DNA of 64,000 bases from Tipula vernalis (taxonomy: Eukaryota > Arthropoda > Insecta > Diptera > Tipulidae): NCBI GenBank assembly GCA_958295665.1, contig OY282560.1, positions 195,735,812-195,799,811 on the forward strand. The letters are read 5' to 3'. Each line of letters starts with the position of its first letter. Position 1 is the stretch's first letter. This document shows positions 21,092 through 33,221 of the stretch, piece after piece. Both the position numbers and the translations under genes were made by a program. The notes under the pieces are model-generated. The model was given only the letters and a program-made list of their open reading frames with translations. It was not told where the DNA came from and searched no databases.

Positions 21092-24000
21092 TCAAATGCT
21101 CACGACACTCATTCTCTATCAAAGCGACTATTTGTCTATGACAAACAAAATAATCTCACCTACTTAGTCGATACTGGCGCTGACCTTTCGGTCATTCCAG
21201 TCAAATTATTTTCAAAACAAAATTATTTTAACATGAAATCAAACGATCTAGTCTTATCGGCTGCTAATGGTTCCATTATCAATACATACGGAACAAAACT
21301 TCTCCAAGTCAATATCGGACTAAAAAGAACATTCACACATGCATTTATTATTGCTGATGTGAATCGTCCGATCATTGGAGCAGATTTCCTGGCAAAATTT
21401 GGCCTACTTGTCGACCTCCAGCGTAAACGGCTGGTTGATTCAGCGACTCAGCTGTCAATCAATGCCGTCATGGTGCAAACCACCACTCCTACGCCTCTAC
21501 ATTTCACGATCGACAACGGCTACGGTAAATTACTAAAACATTTTCCGTCTTTAACAGCCGAGCCAAACTATAACTTGCCAGTGAAACATAATGTGGTTCA
21601 TCATATAGTCACTGAAGGCCACCTTCCAGTATCACGACCACGGCGACTAGATCAAGTGCGTCATAAAGCAGCGCTTACAGAATTCCAGCACATGGTGGAA
21701 TTAGGGATTTGTCGCACATCGTCATCTCCCGTCTCATGTCCGCTTCACATGGTAAAAAAGAAAGATCAAGATTGGAGACCATGTGGGGATTATCGTAGGT
21801 TAAATACGGTCACAACACCTGATCGTTACCCGATACCCCATATTCAAAACTTCTCCATGCATTTACATGGATGCAAAATATTCTCCAAGATTGATCTCGT
21901 CGGAGCTTATCACTTAATTCCCGTCGCACCTGAAGACGTTCATAAAACGGCAATCACTACACCATTTGGCCTATTCGAATTCACACGAATGCCATTTGGA
22001 CTACGCAATGCCGCACAAACGTTTCAGCGATTCATGAACGAAGTCGTTCGTGACCTTGATTTCGTCTTCGTATATATAGACGACATTCTTGTAGCATCTC
22101 AATCTGAGGAACAACACAAACTGCACTTGGAACAACTATTCCAAAAGTTAGTGGAGTTTGATGTTCACATCAAGACCTCCAAATGCGTATTTGGAGCAGC
22201 AACACTTGATTTCCTCAGCCACAAGATCACGCCTGATGGTATTCTCCCATCAGACGAACGAATCAAGGCAATCTCAGACTTCCCAGCTCCGCAAACAATC
22301 AAGCACATTCAGCGTTTCATCGGTATGGTCAATTACTACCACCGATTTATACCTAAACTTGCTGAAATTTTGGACCCTATTCACATTCACTTGGCAGACT
22401 TAACTAAATTGCCCAAGACACCCAAGAACTTCTCTTGGCCAGATGAATGCCAACATGCATTCGCAACACTTAAAAATGAATTGGCCTAAATCACACTGCT
22501 TAAGCATCCAATGAGCGACTCAAAGCTCAGCATTACAACGGATGCATCAAACACTGCTGTAGGAGTAGTGTTACAACAATACAATAACGAGCATTGGGAA
22601 CCCCTGGGATTCTTTTCGAAGAAATTATCAGATGCCGAAAAGAAATATTCCGCATTCGACAGGGAATTACTTGCAATTTATCTAGCAGTTAAACAATTTA
22701 GATATTCTGTAGAAGGTCGGGACTTCACAATATATACCGACCACAAACCTCTGACTAGAGCTATTCAGTCTAAAACTGAACGTAATCCAAGGCAGGCAAG
22801 ACACTTGGATTACATTAGTCAATTCACCACGGATATCCAGTATGTGCAAGGCAGTGACAATGTGGTCGCTGACACACTTTCACGAACCACAGACAACGAA
22901 CAGGCCGCAATCGAGACTCACTTCGATTATCAAAAAATTATTCAATCACAAAAAGCTGACTTAGAACTTCAGAATTTACTTTCTGGTTCCGGACGTCGCA
23001 CTTGTTCTTCATACAAGCTTGAGCTTTTCAAACTACCTGGCCTCGAGGTTTATTGCGAAATTTCTACGGGAAATAACCGCCCGTACATCGCAGAACCGCT
23101 ACGTCGAACCATTTTCGACACATTGCACAAGATTTCACATCCTGGGGTCCGTGCAACTCGTAAATTGATCACAGCTCGTTACTTTTGGCCCAGTATAACC
23201 AAGGACGTAACCCAGTGGGCGAACTCCTGTTTATCCTGCCAAAAATCTAAAGTTCAACGACATACAATTTCACCTCATGGACAATTCGAAATTCCACCAG
23301 GTCGATTCGAACACATCCATATAGACATCGTAGGACCACTTCCTCCATCTAATGGATATCAATACTATCTCACCTGTGTCGATCGTTTCACTCGTTGGCC
23401 CGAAGCATACTGCATGACCAATATGTCAGCAGCAACCATTGTCACAACATTCGTTAATAATTACGTATCACGATTCGGAGTTCCTTTTAATATAACCACA
23501 GACCAAGGAACGCAATTTGAATCCAAGCTTTTTACCGAGTTAACAAAACTCCTTGGATCACATCGGATACGTACAACGGCTTACAATCCAAAAGCCAATG
23601 GCATGGTCGAACGCTTCCATCGACAGCTCAAAGCTGCTCTCATAGCCCGGGGAAAAACAATTAATTGGAGCTCGGAAATTCCCATCATATTACTTGGAAT
23701 CCGAGCAACAGTAAAGGAAGATATGAAATGCTCACCAGCCGAAATGGTTTACGGGCAAACAATTAAACTGCCCGGTGAAATTTTCGTTGAGAATCCTTCT
23801 TTACCATCACCAAATCAAGACACAGTCGTCGACCAACTGCGACAAACCATGCAAAACCTTGTTCCAACTTTAACTAGTTCGACAAAACAAAATAATATTT
23901 TTGTCCCCAAAACACTGGACAATTGCGAATACGTTTTCATTCGAACAGACAAGGTTCGTATGGGTTTATCTCCTCCTTACGAAGGCCCATACAAAGTTAT

Positions 24001-24151
24001 ACGTCGCCTTCGCAAACAATTCACGGTTTCAATTAATGGGAAAAATCACACCATTTCAATTGACCGAATCAAACCGGCATACGGCATACTTAACTCACCT
24101 GATCAAATATCAGGCATACTAAAACACAAAGCCGTGCACTTTGCCGAATAA
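21092..24151 (+). pseudogene. CsRn1-like pol: protease, RT, RNase H, integrase, one stop
   Basis: One frame throughout. Protease: [12 protein letters not shown] (about 21164-21199). [21 protein letters not shown], then the catalytic [11 protein letters not shown] (about 22067-22099). RNase H: ITTDASNTAVGVVLQQ, AFDRELLAIYLAVKQFRY, IYTDHKPL. Integrase: zinc site HPGVRATRKLI...CLSCQ, then the core Asp in HIDIVGPLPP, the second Asp in TTDQGTQFESKLF and Glu in NGMVERFHRQLKAAL; a C-terminal domain runs to the stop at 24149-24151. The single in-frame TAA at 22487-22489 splits the frame between RT and RNase H. All catalytic residues that I can check are intact. There is no ATG at the pol start; it is probably made by readthrough or frameshift from gag. 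Confidence 0.92.
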
Positions 24152-24182
24152 TTCCAAAGTTTTCAAGGAGGGATATTCACTT

Positions 24183-24194
24183 GCGGGGGAGTCC
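24183..24194 (+). promoter_or_regulatory. Polypurine tract
   Basis: GCGGGGGAGTCC sits directly before the 3' LTR and probably primes plus-strand DNA synthesis. A second purine run, AAGGAGGGA, lies about 15 bases upstream. Confidence 0.6.
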
Positions 24195-24760
24195 TGTAGC
24201 GACTCACAATAATAATTGCATTAATTGTTCACCACTACAATTAATTAATTATACGCACCAGACTAAAATGGGAATAATTCAAATGATTTGACTAATCAAC
24301 ACCCAACTCAACTATGCGCCGCATTGCCTCACCGCACAAGTAAACACAGTCATTTTGTCCATACGACAACATCGGCGCAGAGCGCCAACTTAATAAAAAC
24401 CAAAACAGAAAAACAAAACAAAATTTCTTACGCGTCTACCTCCATTGTGACATTCGCATTTTTCTCTCGTAAAATCAACAACGCGTTTTCTGAAACAGTT
24501 CTTGGAAGATAGAAAATATTAATTAATCATAATTTGTATAATTATAATAAAACATAAAAAAAAATTAATTAATCATAAATTTGTGTAATTATAATAAAAT
24601 ATGTATAACCCCATGTGTTACGCCAAAAAAACCTAGTGTAAATTTATTTATAAAATAAAGTGACGTATGCGATTGCATACGGAAAACACAAATTAAATAT
24701 AGTGTTAAATTATTTTCCACTACCGAACGGCCTTAAGTGAGAATACATTAAAACACTATA
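24195..24760 (+). repeat. 3' LTR of the CsRn1-like element
   Basis: 566 bp, a direct repeat of 18326-18858 with the insertion/deletion differences noted there. Confidence 0.92.
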
Positions 24761-24764
24761 GAGT

Positions 24765-25757
24765 CATTACATTCATAGCTTCCTGGCTTATATCGATGGA
24801 TGACAATTTATTTAAAATAAGTGAGAGATGGTAATAAACCTGTTGGTAAAATTCTGGGATGGAGCTACCTTTCTGAATTAGGGTAGTCATATGGTACTCA
24901 AGCGTACTTAGGCCTCGTTTATCCGCGTAGTGGAGGTTTAAACATTTTGAAATTCTTTCTAAGTTTAGAGGGGTGTTGTAAGATTCAAGAACCGTACCCG
25001 CGTTGCCCGGTTATTTTATTTATTATAACACTGAGAATTCTATAATATTTCGGTGTTCCTTTTTGGAGTTCATAAATTTTTAAAAAACGGTCTACGCTTT
25101 TCTTCCAGGATCCGAATTTTCCTGGTTGTCCGGAAAAGTCTCGTAAACTTTTGCATACATATGTCTGATATTTTATTCAGAATTTATCGTTTGGTCAACT
25201 TGTTAGTCAATCGGTCGAATAATTGTTGATTCTGATTACTAACTATTTGCTGTTCGATCTTTTTTATTCTTATAGTAACTAATAAATTTGAAAGATTTTA
25301 TTTATTATATCCTAAAATTATGACTTACGTTTAGATTAACAGGTGGAGTTGTAATTAAGATTTTTGGCACCCTGATTGGACCGCTGTTGAGAATTATTAT
25401 GAAAATAAGGCGTCGTTATCCTTGTTTTAGTTATTCCTCAACTCCGTTTTTCCTAGTAGGATACTTCGGGGCTTCGTTTTCCAATACTTATAGTTGTTTT
25501 TTAATTAACGTGGGATAATTAATTTTCCCTCTTATTTTAAAGTTATGATTAAACTTTTATAAGATCTCTCAAAGTTGATACTTTAGTTTTATTCACTGTT
25601 TAGATGATCACTATTAAGCTATTGGGTAAACTTCACTTAATCACCTTATTCAATTTTTAAAGTTTTGGTTAAACTTTTTGTAAGATTTTTACAATAATTA
25701 TAACTTTGGTTTTACGTTAACACTTAAAACTTTACAACACATGACAATTATTCATAA
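24765..25757 (-). pseudogene. X gag, 5' part and leader
   Basis: The minus-strand sequence just outside the insertion encodes SSIDISQEAMNVMTQS (about 24810-24763) and joins in frame across one copy of the 4-bp duplication to the gag part at 18321. Further 5' the frame has stops. The segment near 25757 is the leader after the primer-binding site. Confidence 0.6.
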
Positions 25758-25758
25758 G

Positions 25759-25777
25759 GGTCCCTATTTCGGCGCCA
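25759..25777 (-). promoter_or_regulatory. Primer-binding site of element X
   Basis: Minus strand TGGCGCCGAAATAGGGACC starts 2 bases inside the LTR end. TGG is the usual start, complementary to a tRNA CCA end. The tRNA is not identified. Confidence 0.6.
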
Positions 25778-25779
25778 GT

Positions 25780-26036
25780 TAAATTATTTATTGATTTTTT
25801 ATTTAAAAAAATATGTTTAACTTATTTGTTTTACAGTGAAATTACAACTGATTCTTTTATTATTTCCTAATTACAATTTACTTAATTAAAAATATATAGA
25901 ATATGAAACCATCTCATCAAGAACGTTCATTCAGCGTAATGCCGGATGCGCGTGTAACTTGTTGTTGGTGCTATTGGAACATGCCGAATATGATCTATTT
26001 GTTTTTCTGTTGAAACCTCGTTACTATGTGTGTTAT
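25780..26036 (-). repeat. Right LTR of element X (5' LTR)
   Basis: Direct repeat of 9095-9332. Being followed on the minus strand by the primer-binding site marks it as the 5' LTR. Differences from the left copy include single-base changes and several indels, so the insertion is old. Confidence 0.7.
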
Positions 26037-27577
26037 CTTACACAGACTTTACAAAATTTAATTGCATTAACCTGAGACAATAAATCCCAATACAACAACA
26101 TCACCAACATTATTCATTTCCAGTAAAACAAGAAATGAACAAATGAAATTAAAAACTTTTTTAGTCATTAGTTTTTCCTTTTTCCCAGAATTTTTTATTT
26201 TTTATTTTTTTTTTTTTGTTAACTAGAAATTATAAACAGATCTTGTAGATAATCTTCTGCATCGTTAAATAAAAACAAAACGAAATTTATAAAAATAAAT
26301 AAAAATGTTGTTTACATATTCTACTAATTGTTTAGTACTAGTTTATATACCCCAAACAATATAAATGTAGGAGAGCCACCGAGCTTAAAGGGAGCGACCG
26401 AACGAGCTAACGAGAAATAAATATGTTTTCCCGCATATTCAGGCGCCTTTTTTGTATTACAGTAGACAATTTCATTTTCTTCCTTATACTATACAGATAG
26501 TTAGATTTTCCGTGCTTTGTTGTTTTGCCCCGTCTTTAAAATAAACAAAATAAAAAATGGTGATGATGTTCTATGGATAAGACTTTTCATTTTATTTTTT
26601 AGAGTTAAGGCGTGTTTTGAAGATTGATTTTATTATTTTATGTTTTCTCGTTCTGATATTTTCATGGAATTTAAATCAGAAAACTGTTTTATTTATTTTG
26701 TAACAAAACAAAATAAATAAATAAATAAAATAAAAATTAAAATCAGCAGCAGTAGAAAAATGTTGAAAATTTCACTATTTACTTACTATACGAGCGGAAA
26801 TGTATACACAGGGACAATGTTGAGAAAATAAAATTAAATTAAATAAACGTTGAGAAATTAAATTTTATTTTCTATATATACAAGAAATAATATCGGTGGC
26901 ACCTTTGGGAAATTTATTTTTATTTTTCGTTAGATTCTGTTTCATTTAATAAATGAATTTAGTCTAACGTTAGTGCTTTATTAGCGATCATCAAATCATT
27001 ATTTTTAAATTTTTGGTATGCTGTGGGGAAAACTGATTCTGTTTCTTGTTATTAAACTAATTTCAAAACGTTTTTTTTTTTTGTAACAGCTAAAATATGT
27101 TTGTACTTAGTTTTACACGGATGCAGCAAAATTGTATTTAAAATGTTTGTAAAGAAAATTAAACGTTTTTTAAAACTATGCTTTGTCTAGGGAAATACAA
27201 ATTTTGTGAAACTTATCTAAATCAAATGAAAATTGTTTCATTTAATCACCGCACTATTCCGTTAAAAAAGACGTTGATTAACTTAGCATTTAGTTACAAA
27301 CCCTATCCATTAAATGAGGTACAGAATCTTATACCTTCGCTAATAGTTAATCGACTGTCAGACAGTGAAATCGTTTGCAGTGGGCGATGAAATGTTTGGA
27401 CGAAAGTTTTAAATCTTTGCAAGATTATAGTTTTCGACATTCGGCTATACCCTAAAGTAGTTTTAGATGAGCAATAGTTTACGTTCGAAACCACAAAATT
27501 CCAATAGCGACGAAACCTTTTTGGGTCCCTAACAAACCAAAATATTAAATGATCCAAAGTGGCGGATTCAAAAGTTA
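26037..27577. other. Intron sequence, no gene seen
   Basis: AT-rich with homopolymer runs (T near 26205, T near 27070) and AAATAAATAAAT words near 26710. Small open frames on both strands at 27178-27557 show no recognised domain. Confidence 0.4.
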
Positions 27578-29320
27578 TCTATATAAATAAAAATGTAAAT
27601 GTTCGTTTGTTCAAACTCTTAAATCTCTGAAAGTTCTTCACCGATTGCTTTGAAATTTTAACACAACTGTAGCGAGACCGTTACCGATAGTAGGTATCGG
27701 CCAGTTAACAAAAAATTGTGTTTCCTCACTCAGAGGGTTTGGGGCGGTCATCTTTGGCCGGCAAAGCTCAGAGGATTGGGATGGGATTTCCCCCGGTTTT
27801 AATTTTTTTATTTCTGTTTTGTTTTGTGGTGTATGAATGAAACAAATTAACCATAAGCAACTAAGGCAGAGGTATCGATCCAACCCACTCTTACAACGAC
27901 GACCAATTTCTAGTCGTTACACAAAGTTGTACCCGAATAAGCGCTTACATGCCTGTGACAGGTAAAACATGTTTTTTTTTTAAAACGGCACCATCTGTTG
28001 AACGTAACAGTGACGTACACAATACTTAACATTGATCTTGCCGCATTCTTGACAACTGCTGTCACTTAGAATTTCAATATTGCCTATTGCATCATACTCG
28101 CGGAGCGGAAGTACTGCGCCGAGTAATTTCAGATCAAACTGAGGACGAACGGGCATCAGTGAACGAGCAAAACAGACAAAGTATGGCTTAAATACGTGCC
28201 GAGAAAGCAGCAGCGCGACGTACAACCAGACTAGAGAATGCACGGTTGCGGGCACGGGGATCGCGTTTTGCAGCTTAAGATCTGCTTCGTTCTAAACAGA
28301 ATGAACGCAACAGGCTGAGGGTGGCTGAAAGATGTCAACAAGAAACAGCAGATCAGCGTCAAACAGGGCTCCGTGCTCAGCAATCAAGCGATTACAATCG
28401 TCTTGCATTCCGGTACAATTCAGCTGATTATTATAGTTTGAGCCGGCATGTTCTCATCGGCACTATGACTGAAGTATGGGCTCATTGCAATGCTCTGAAA
28501 TTTAATGGAGAAACGAAAGGAATGTGTTGCGCCGCTGGAAAAATTAAACTGCATCAACTTGGAAAACCGCCAGAGGCATTAAACTCGTTGCATTTTCTAT
28601 CTAACATCAGGAAATACAACTAATGATTCCAAATGACATCGTTCGGCGCATAAATCGAGTTCAATTCACACCAACAACAAATTTATCATAAAACCGGTTT
28701 GCTGCTTCCACTCCCAGATGGTCAACAAAAATTCCTACAAATGTATTTCATCGGTGATGGCAATGATGAATTGAATCCACGCTGTGTCCATTGTTTCCCA
28801 ACTACAAAAACTTCTTCACGTAAAAAACTATTTAGTTTGTTGGTTCAAAACAGCAATTGACATGACGCCATCTGATACACACAAGATTGTTATTCATGGT
28901 GACAAAACGCTTGCTGGATAACATGTGCTCAAACTGTAAACGAAGTGGCAATTGTTACAGTCGGAGATCAATTCCAACCGTGTTTTGAATTGCTCTTCAT
29001 CTAAGAAATGATCAATTGACAAAATTTGCAGAAACTCATCGAAGTTACGATGACCTGCAATATCCAATCATCTTTGGGATGGTGCCGATGGATATCACTT
29101 CAATGGTAAGATGATAAATCCAGTCAGTGGCGAAGAAACAAATAAGAACCGATTAATCATTCGAGACAATGAAGACATCACATTACGAAATGCCCTTTGA
29201 GATGGCATAAGGAAAACTAGGCCGATGCCGCAATATATGCCGCCGCCGTATATTGCAGATGAAGAGATGAGACTTGAACTCTGCACTGCCAGACTGTTAA
29301 CCAAATTGATTAGAATAGTC
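27578..29320 (+). mobile_element. Helitron 5' part
   Basis: The start TCTATATAAATAAAAATGTA (27578) followed by GTTCGTTTGTTC and a CACCGATTGCTTTGAAATTT-like segment matches the 5' ends of insect Helitrons. The N-terminal part of the Rep/helicase gene follows. The element is cut at about 29320 by BEL/Pao sequence; its helicase half is not downstream in this orientation. Confidence 0.78.
28090..29320 (+). pseudogene. Helitron Rep/helicase, N-terminal part
   Basis: Open piece 28321-28623 holds YSLSRHVLIGTMTEVWAHCN and ALKFNGETKGMCCAAGKIKL, a Cys-containing segment conserved in insect Helitron proteins. Later pieces in other frames include LPLPDGQQK (about 28710), LRNDQLTKFAETHRSYDDLQ (about 29007-29066) and KMINPVSGEETNK (about 29107-29145). 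Many stops. The rolling-circle nuclease domain was not located. Confidence 0.8.
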
Positions 29321-29324
29321 CGTG

Positions 29325-30040
29325 AAGTTATCAAATTACCATGTGGACTGATTCCAAAATAGTATTGGGTTGGTCGTCATTTCCTCCAAGAAGAAGGAGT
29401 ACCTTCGTAGCAAATCGCACGGCAGATATACTATCTCCATATTCTCAGCAACATTGGAGATATGTTGATTCACCAAAGAACCTGGCTGATTGTAATCAGC
29501 GATTACGCATCGTGAGATATGATAGCTTCAAAGCTAGTAAAATAAAAATTGTGGTGGAATGGACCTCTATAATTAAGTCATGATGCATCAGAATGGCCAC
29601 AGTAATCCCACTTGAAATTTGATGAACTATTGGCGGAAGAGAAGAAACTCACAGTAACAGCTAGTGTTAGAGTTCTTGCATGGGTACAAATATATGTCAA
29701 AAGAAGCATGCAAGGAATCGTTAAGTAAAGCAGAATTATATAACTTACCCTGGATGAAATATCCTTAAGCGGCCGTAAAATTATCAAATTGATACAAAGT
29801 GACCATTTTTCTACTGAAATTTTCTCATTAAAGGCTAATAAACAAGTACCAAAGACCAGTAAAATTTGAAGTTTACATCCATTTTGGGATGAAGGTGGAC
29901 TTTTACGAGTTGGCGGTCGCATACAAAGTTTGTTAACAGTGAAACAAAACATCCACTAATTCTCCCTAAATTCGAGATAACTATATTGCTCGTAAAACAT
30001 TCACATATCAAACATTATCATGACGGTACTTTCCTATTGT
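29325..30040 (+). pseudogene. BEL/Pao pol fragment
   Basis: WTDSKIVLGWSSFPPRRRST (from about 29344), FVANRTADI and WRYVDSPKNLADC match the RNase H end of BEL/Pao pol. Further on, LLRVGGRIQSLL (about 29902-29937) matches the start of the integrase region, and HPLILP-like and HYHDG-like words follow. Frameshifts and stops break it. No LTR seen. It lies exactly between two Helitron pieces. Confidence 0.8.
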
Positions 30041-30044
30041 CGGT

Positions 30045-31450
30045 ATAGGTTTAGTGTTAAATTTCATCAAATAACTGAACCTCCATGACTAAACCTCTGC
30101 CTAACTCTCAGTCAAGCAATCCGTGTCTAGATCTAAACCGCACAATTCTAAAGATTGGCCCCGAGCTTTGTTGATGGTGATTGCAGACGCCAATTGAATT
30201 GGAAATTGCAATCCCTTAGATTGAAATGGCATATCCGTTGGAATCATAGGAATGGAGGAATGAAGACATCTTCACCTTTGAATGGTCCTGCTAAGGTTGT
30301 TGCTTCTACGACGTTGCTCATTAATTTTTTACTGCAAGCCGCGTGCCGTTACAAAGCTTTAGCTGGATGATATTTCGCAACATGATAATTGGCATGCCGA
30401 TTTTCAATTGCAGTACGCGTGCGATGGCATCCCTGGCAGATCGAGTGAATTCAAAAATTCTAATGGCTAATTAACCGCTTCATCTGCTTACACAACAGCG
30501 TCGGCCGACTTGTATATAATTGCATCGGTTTGAATTTTATACTGAATAATATTGTTAAGTTCGTAGACGGCTTTGTTCTTGGCGGTAAGAATAGCTCGTC
30601 CACTCAGCCAATCGTGATTCTTATAATTAGTTTGAATGTTGGGAAATGAATCCTTAGGTCACATCAACCGGCCCTTTCCATTCCCAATTTCTAGCAATTG
30701 ACGTGAGAATATTTAAGCTGATCGCTCGTTTTGCAGTTGAATACGCAAATTTGTAGTTAATTTCAGCGTCTATACGTGTCGCTACAAAGGAGAATATTGC
30801 AGGCAAGCATTTATTTCGTTTGCTGCTGTCGATCGAGGAATTACAGCTAATGTTTGCCTGAAATCTCCTGCAAGGAGTAAGAATGCATTCCTAAATGGTT
30901 TAATGTTTCAACGCAAATCTTGCAATGATCGATCAAGAGCATCGAGTGATTTTTTGTGTGCCATTATGCATTCATCCCAAACAATAAGTTTGCATTTCTG
31001 CAACAATTTTCCTATGCCGCATGCTTTGGAAATTGTTGCACGGAATGTTGCAGCTATTCCGGACGACGCAAGAGCTAAGGCTATATCATTTTGGGATCGA
31101 ATTGCTGCCAAAATCAATGTAATTAGGAACGTTTTACCATTTCCCCCAGGCACATCTAAGAAAAAGATTTCTGCAACCCCATTTGATTACACATAAGACA
31201 AAAGATTATCCGTGTTTGTTCACGACGCAATTCTACGTCAAACGAAGTAGCAGCAGATCAATTCGGTGATGGCATTCCCAATTGATTGAGAATTTTGTTC
31301 GCGATTATTAAGCAAAAGCCCATTATTAACGCTTTTTTGTAGATTTTTGCTGTGAAATTGATGTTCATATTTGAATTTGCCTCGCCTATTCGGTGGAAAA
31401 TATCTTCAGCCATGTGCGATTATATTTCTCCCATGACTCTGTTGGTGATG
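30045..31450 (-). pseudogene. Helitron helicase (Pif1-like), minus strand
   Basis: Minus-strand reading. The Walker A region PGGNGKTFLITLILAAIRSQ (about 31150-31091) has Asn in place of the usual Thr or Gly of GGTGKT. SSGIAATF follows, then, after a loss of about 25 expected residues, KLIVWDECIMAHKKS with the Walker B DEC (about 30991-30947). The C-terminal motifs PMIPTDMPFQ and AITINKARGQSL (about 30190-30130) survive in another frame. A part before the Walker box (MAEDIFHRIGEANSN, about 31414-31370) is readable. It is opposite in orientation to the Helitron N-terminal part. Confidence 0.82.
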
Positions 31451-31489
31451 AAAGAAATCGTCCTTTTAATTATTAAAGTTTTTTTTTTT

Positions 31490-32320
31490 TTAATTGACAA
31501 GTAAATCTAACCTTACAAATTTTAATTCTTATGCCATATTGCTCATTATTACCATACTTAGTGGCACAACCTTGAGATTGAACTTTACGCCAGATAATCT
31601 GATCAAAATGAAACAGGCACCCTTTGTATTCTGCCTCCGGCCAAAAATGTTTAGGTGCGGCTACACTCGCTTTCTCGAAGTCCGATATTATTCGCTTTGG
31701 TTTTAAATGACGCTAGCTTGCACATTTCGTAAAATGTTTGAAACTATACCTTTTTGGATTTTGCGATCATCAAGCAAAATAAAAATGGGATGATCGTGTT
31801 TCCAATTTTAGCGTGCACCGTAAATAATTGACGCATAAATAACGGGACCACTTCAAATGTGACATTAATAAGCCAACATTTCGCCTTGGTAAGCAATTTG
31901 AAGCTCGATGGAGTTCCTGACAAGATAACCTTTTCTCCATCAAAAGACTTTTTAGCTAAAAGAAATTGTTCAGATTGTTGTTTAGATGGTAAATAATTCC
32001 GACTTTCAGGATTACACATAACTATACTGTCTCCTATAATTTGTGAGGGTATAGACGTGTCGTTTTATGAGCAATATATTTTATAAACTTGATGGATCGT
32101 GAGAATGATTGTAAAGGCCCTTTTTAATTTTATGCGATCCATTTAAATACAATTTTACCACATGAGATCTACTCATGAGCAGTTTCTGTTGAGCACAAAC
32201 CCACTGGAAAGTTTCGCGTTTTTTTCCAAATGATATGCATAATTCATCGGTAATAAATGTTGGATTGCTTTTATTTGATTTTACCAGTTCAATAATCATG
32301 TTAACCAATTTCAAGTTTTA
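31490..32320 (-). pseudogene. FLYWCH-MULE transposase fragment
   Basis: On the minus strand, 32314-32081 encodes a degenerate FLYWCH zinc-finger module (FQWVCAQQ, then GLYNHSHDPS with the His pair; the second Cys is missing). After a break, 32019-31744 has the MULE transposase start (LFTVHAKIGNTIIPFLF). Then in a shifted frame come DFEKASVAAPKHFWPEAEYK and GCLFHFDQIIWRKVQ (about 31683-31580), typical of the MULE catalytic core. Several stops. Confidence 0.78.
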
Positions 32321-33221
32321 TTCACCGTCAGTACTTTAAATAAACATTTTCATTAAACTAAAAGCAACCACACTCACTAAAACTCACATTTTACACTTGT
32401 TACTCTCACTGAAGTTCAATTTTAGTACCCAATTACCATCCTACGACCACTATTTATTTAATACGTCAACAGAATTTGAATTTTGAACTTATAATTTTCA
32501 ATGGAATAATATTCTGACAATTTCGGGTAGTTCCCCAATTTTATGATTTTTTTTCTCGGGGTTTTCTCTAAATCAAAAAGGACATTCTATTAGAAAACTA
32601 AATGTATATATTAAATAGTGATACAAAAATTTGGATTTTTTCAAGGTTCTGTGATTTTAGGATGTTACTGAACCTGGAATAGACTTTAAAGCTGAAATTT
32701 GGCCAGGAACATAGAAACAATACCGGTGAATTCCCTAATTTTATGGAAATAATATAATAAATCTGGGGAATTCCCAAAATACAAATAAATTTTATATATA
32801 TACGGAATTTTCAACAGATATAGGAGCAAGTTCGGAAAATCTCCAAATTTTCTTAAATTATTTTGAAAGATAAGATTTTGAAAACCAAGGTTTTGGTAAC
32901 TCTGAAATGCATTAGTAATATGAAACAGTTTTCTAATTCTAAATTACCTGTAAACAATTCTCAAAATTTCAAAGTACGAAAAACTCTACGAGAATCGTCT
33001 ATTTCTGAAAATGGCCCATATCCTTGGTAATAATTAGGTATTGCAATACCGGTTTTACCGTTACTGGTAATACCGCTTTTAGGACTAAATTTTTTAATAG
33101 GTATTGGAACCATAGCACGCTTTCAATGTTTTTTATTTTTAATTTCTTTTAATTTTCACAGCAAATCTAGAAAAGATTTGGTTCTAAAACCGGTATTACC
33201 GGTAACGGTACAATAAACTTA
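32321..33221. other. Intron sequence, no gene seen
   Basis: AT-rich. Contains the inverted repeat listed at 33056-33210. No coding domain. Confidence 0.4.
33056..33210. repeat. Short inverted repeat
   Basis: TACCGTTACTGGTAATACC (33056-33074) is the reverse complement, with one mismatch, of GGTATTACCGGTAACGGTA (33192-33210). The similarity extends to about 30 bases, and the arms are about 117 bp apart. It could be a small MITE whose ends I cannot place, just before the copia LTR. Confidence 0.55.

Larger units (their letters stand above)
18326..24760 (+). mobile_element. CsRn1-like Ty3/gypsy retrotransposon, nearly complete
   Basis: A 6,435-bp element with both LTRs (18326-18858 and 24195-24760), each starting TGTAGCGACTCAC and ending AAAACACTATA, flanked by the 4-bp duplication GAGT (18322-18325 and 24761-24764). 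It has a primer site starting TGGTGACC, a 1.36-kb leader, gag with an unusual zinc finger, and a long pol with protease, RT, RNase H and integrase in that order. The lineage call rests on the gag CHCC finger and the match of the primer site to tRNA-Trp. It is the best preserved element here but defective: gag is frameshifted and pol has one stop. No env. Confidence 0.93.
9095..26036 (-). mobile_element. Gypsy element X (297/17.6-like), minus strand, with nested insertions
   Basis: Two similar direct repeats of about 240-258 bp (9095-9332 and 25780-26036) look like its LTRs. Read on the minus strand, inside the right LTR is a primer-binding-like TGGCGCC (25777-25771) and before the left LTR a purine tract. 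Between them, on the minus strand and in the correct order, are gag (25750-24765 and 18321-17660), protease (about 17640), RT (17400-16471), RNase H (about 16330-16100), integrase (15480-14030, interrupted) and the start of env (about 14010-13778). The span is inflated by the CsRn1-like element, three MITEs, and the Y/piggyBac block. All genes are decayed. The TSD is not clear. Confidence 0.75.

Noticed and set aside
27178..27557. Open frames on both strands before the Helitron
   Set aside because: No domain, no splice signals, AT-rich composition; the two frames overlap on opposite strands.
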